Source of the DNA: Caulobacteraceae bacterium
GTDB lineage: Bacteria > Pseudomonadota > Alphaproteobacteria > Caulobacterales > Caulobacteraceae
Reading direction: 5' to 3'
Assembly: GCA_028291305.1 (NCBI GenBank)
Contig: JAQGII010000118.1
Coordinates: 1 to 6,731, forward strand
Length of the DNA: 6,731 nucleotides
Shown: piece by piece, positions 5,913-6,731 of the stretch
How positions within the stretch are numbered: the first letter of the stretch is position 1
Layout: each line of letters begins with the position of its first letter
Notes under the pieces: generated by a model
Seen by the model: the letters and a program-made list of their open reading frames with translations, nothing else
The model's database searches: none
Told to the model about the DNA's origin: nothing
Program-made: the position numbers and the translations under genes

Positions 5913-5949
5913 GCCCCGCTATTTGTAAACCAAACGCGGAAAACGGGGC
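5913..5949. promoter_or_regulatory. AT-rich nested inverted repeats in the 5872-6099 intergenic region
   Basis: GCCCCG (5913-5918) pairs with CGGGGC (5944-5949). Inside lies CCGC-TA-TTTG, loop TAAAC, CAAA-C-GCGG (5916-5939). The central part is the most AT-rich patch of this 228-base gap, suggesting a promoter or operator for the OmpH-like gene about 150 bases downstream, or a terminator stem. The rest of the gap (about 5950-6090) shows nothing I can name. Confidence 0.3.
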
Positions 5950-6099
5950 TTCTGACCCGCGGCGCGCGCGGGCGTGTTGAACGGCCGGGGCTTCGGCGGT
6001 AGGCCTTGCGCCCAAGCCCTCAGCGGATCGCTCCAACGCGTCGGAGATGTCTGCGCGGCCGCGTGGCGCGGCTGCGACCCCCGTCAACAAGGAAATCCC

Positions 6100-6702
6100 A
6101 TGTCCCGCATCCTCCTCGCCGTCGGCATCCTGGCGCTGTGCGCCGCGCCGGCCCTGGCGCAGCAAGCCGCTCCCGTTCCCGCCCCGCCCCCGGCGTCCGG
6201 CCCGCTGGGCGGGCCGCTGCTCCCCGGCGTCTGCCTGTTGTCGCAGCAGGCGGTGTTCGCCAACGCCCAGGTCGGCGTCGCCGCCACCCAGCGCCTAAAG
6301 CAGCTGTCCGACCAGGCCCAGGCCGAGGTCGACGCCGACCGCAAGGCGCTGGAAGCCGAAAACGCGGCCTTGAACGCTCCGGGCTCCAAGCTGAAGCCGG
6401 CCGACAAGGCGGCCAAGCAGGCCTCCCTCACCACCCGCGCCCAGGCGCTGCAGGCCAAGGCGACGCTGCGCTCGCGCGAGATCGAGGCGACCCGGGAAAA
6501 GGCCCTGACGCGGATCGGGGTGGAGGAGCAGGCGGCGATCGCCCCGGTCTACAAGGCGCACGGCTGCGGGCTGGTGTTCGACCGCAACACGGTGCTGGGC
6601 GGCAACATGGGCGGGGACCTGACCGCCGAGGTGATCCGCGGCCTGGACGCGCGGATCAAGACCATCACCTTCGAGCGCGAAAACCTGCCGGCGGCGAAAT
6701 AA
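6100..6702 (+). CDS. OmpH/Skp-like periplasmic chaperone family protein
   Basis: The product is 200 aa. The ATG at 6100 has AAGGAAA just upstream (6089-6095) and begins a standard signal peptide: Arg3, a hydrophobic core at 4-15 and cleavage after APALA (residue 20). The mature protein starts with a Pro/Ala-rich stretch (21-42). It continues with GVCLLSQQAVFANAQVGVAA (43-62), the counterpart of the first strand of Skp. A long charged Ala/Gln/Lys-rich coiled coil follows (about 63-145), and the chain ends with the strand and helix GCGLVFDRNTVLGG and LTAEVIRGLDARIKTI (155-187). This is the OmpH/Skp layout; such trimers hold unfolded outer-membrane proteins in the periplasm. Two Cys in the mature part (45 and 156) fall in the two halves of the base domain and could form a disulfide. 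No bamA or lpxD lies beside it in the window, so it may be a paralogue rather than the main Skp. A longer start at 5974 is unlikely. Confidence 0.85.
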   Translation: MSRILLAVGILALCAAPALAQQAAPVPAPPPASGPLGGPLLPGVCLLSQQAVFANAQVGVAATQRLKQLSDQAQAEVDADRKALEAENAALNAPGSKLKPADKAAKQASLTTRAQALQAKATLRSREIEATREKALTRIGVEEQAAIAPVYKAHGCGLVFDRNTVLGGNMGGDLTAEVIRGLDARIKTITFERENLPAAK

Positions 6703-6731
6703 GGCCGGCGGCGGGGCCGCGCTCGCGTCAG

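Overview
The window is GC-rich chromosomal DNA. It looks like an alphaproteobacterium, most likely Caulobacteraceae (Caulobacter or Phenylobacterium). The grounds are the style of the proteins, frequent GTG starts with purine-rich ribosome sites, and scarce GANTC (CcrM methylation) sites that cluster in divergent intergenic regions. The taxonomic call is inference; no marker gene is present. I see no tRNA, rRNA, CRISPR array, insertion sequence, phage gene or recognisable defence system.

Left part (1-2452): a DegP/HtrA periplasmic serine protease runs off the left edge on the minus strand, with its catalytic triad intact and its PDZ region outside the window. A 297-bp divergent region separates it from a plus-strand integral membrane protein of the MprF/YbhN flippase-like family (UPF0104), which has no synthase domain. 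A GC-rich hairpin follows, then a 71-codon small gene of unknown function with a good ribosome site.

Middle part (2472-4149, minus strand): a 66-aa small unknown gene lies upstream of a cytoplasmic five-bladed beta-propeller protein of the GH43 type. The latter keeps its three acidic residues but carries a large, probably helical, insertion between the second and third.

Right part (4313-6702, plus strand): an exported protein with two tandem NTF2-like (SnoaL/DUF4440-type) domains is followed, in the same frame and directly after its stop, by 60 codons that read as the carboxyl end of a penicillin-acylase-type Ntn hydrolase. This fragment has no start of its own. Its stop overlaps the start of a zinc-binding GFA/CENP-V-type protein by ATGA. 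The simplest reading is an ancestral acylase-GFA operon from which most of the acylase was deleted. A 228-bp intergenic region with inverted repeats leads to an OmpH/Skp-like periplasmic chaperone.

The genes do not form one pathway. A loose envelope theme is visible (HtrA protease, membrane flippase-like protein, exported NTF2-like protein, Skp-like chaperone). The most interesting items are the acylase remnant and its junction, the insertion in the GH43-like protein, and the intergenic clustering of GANTC sites. None amounts to a clear new system.
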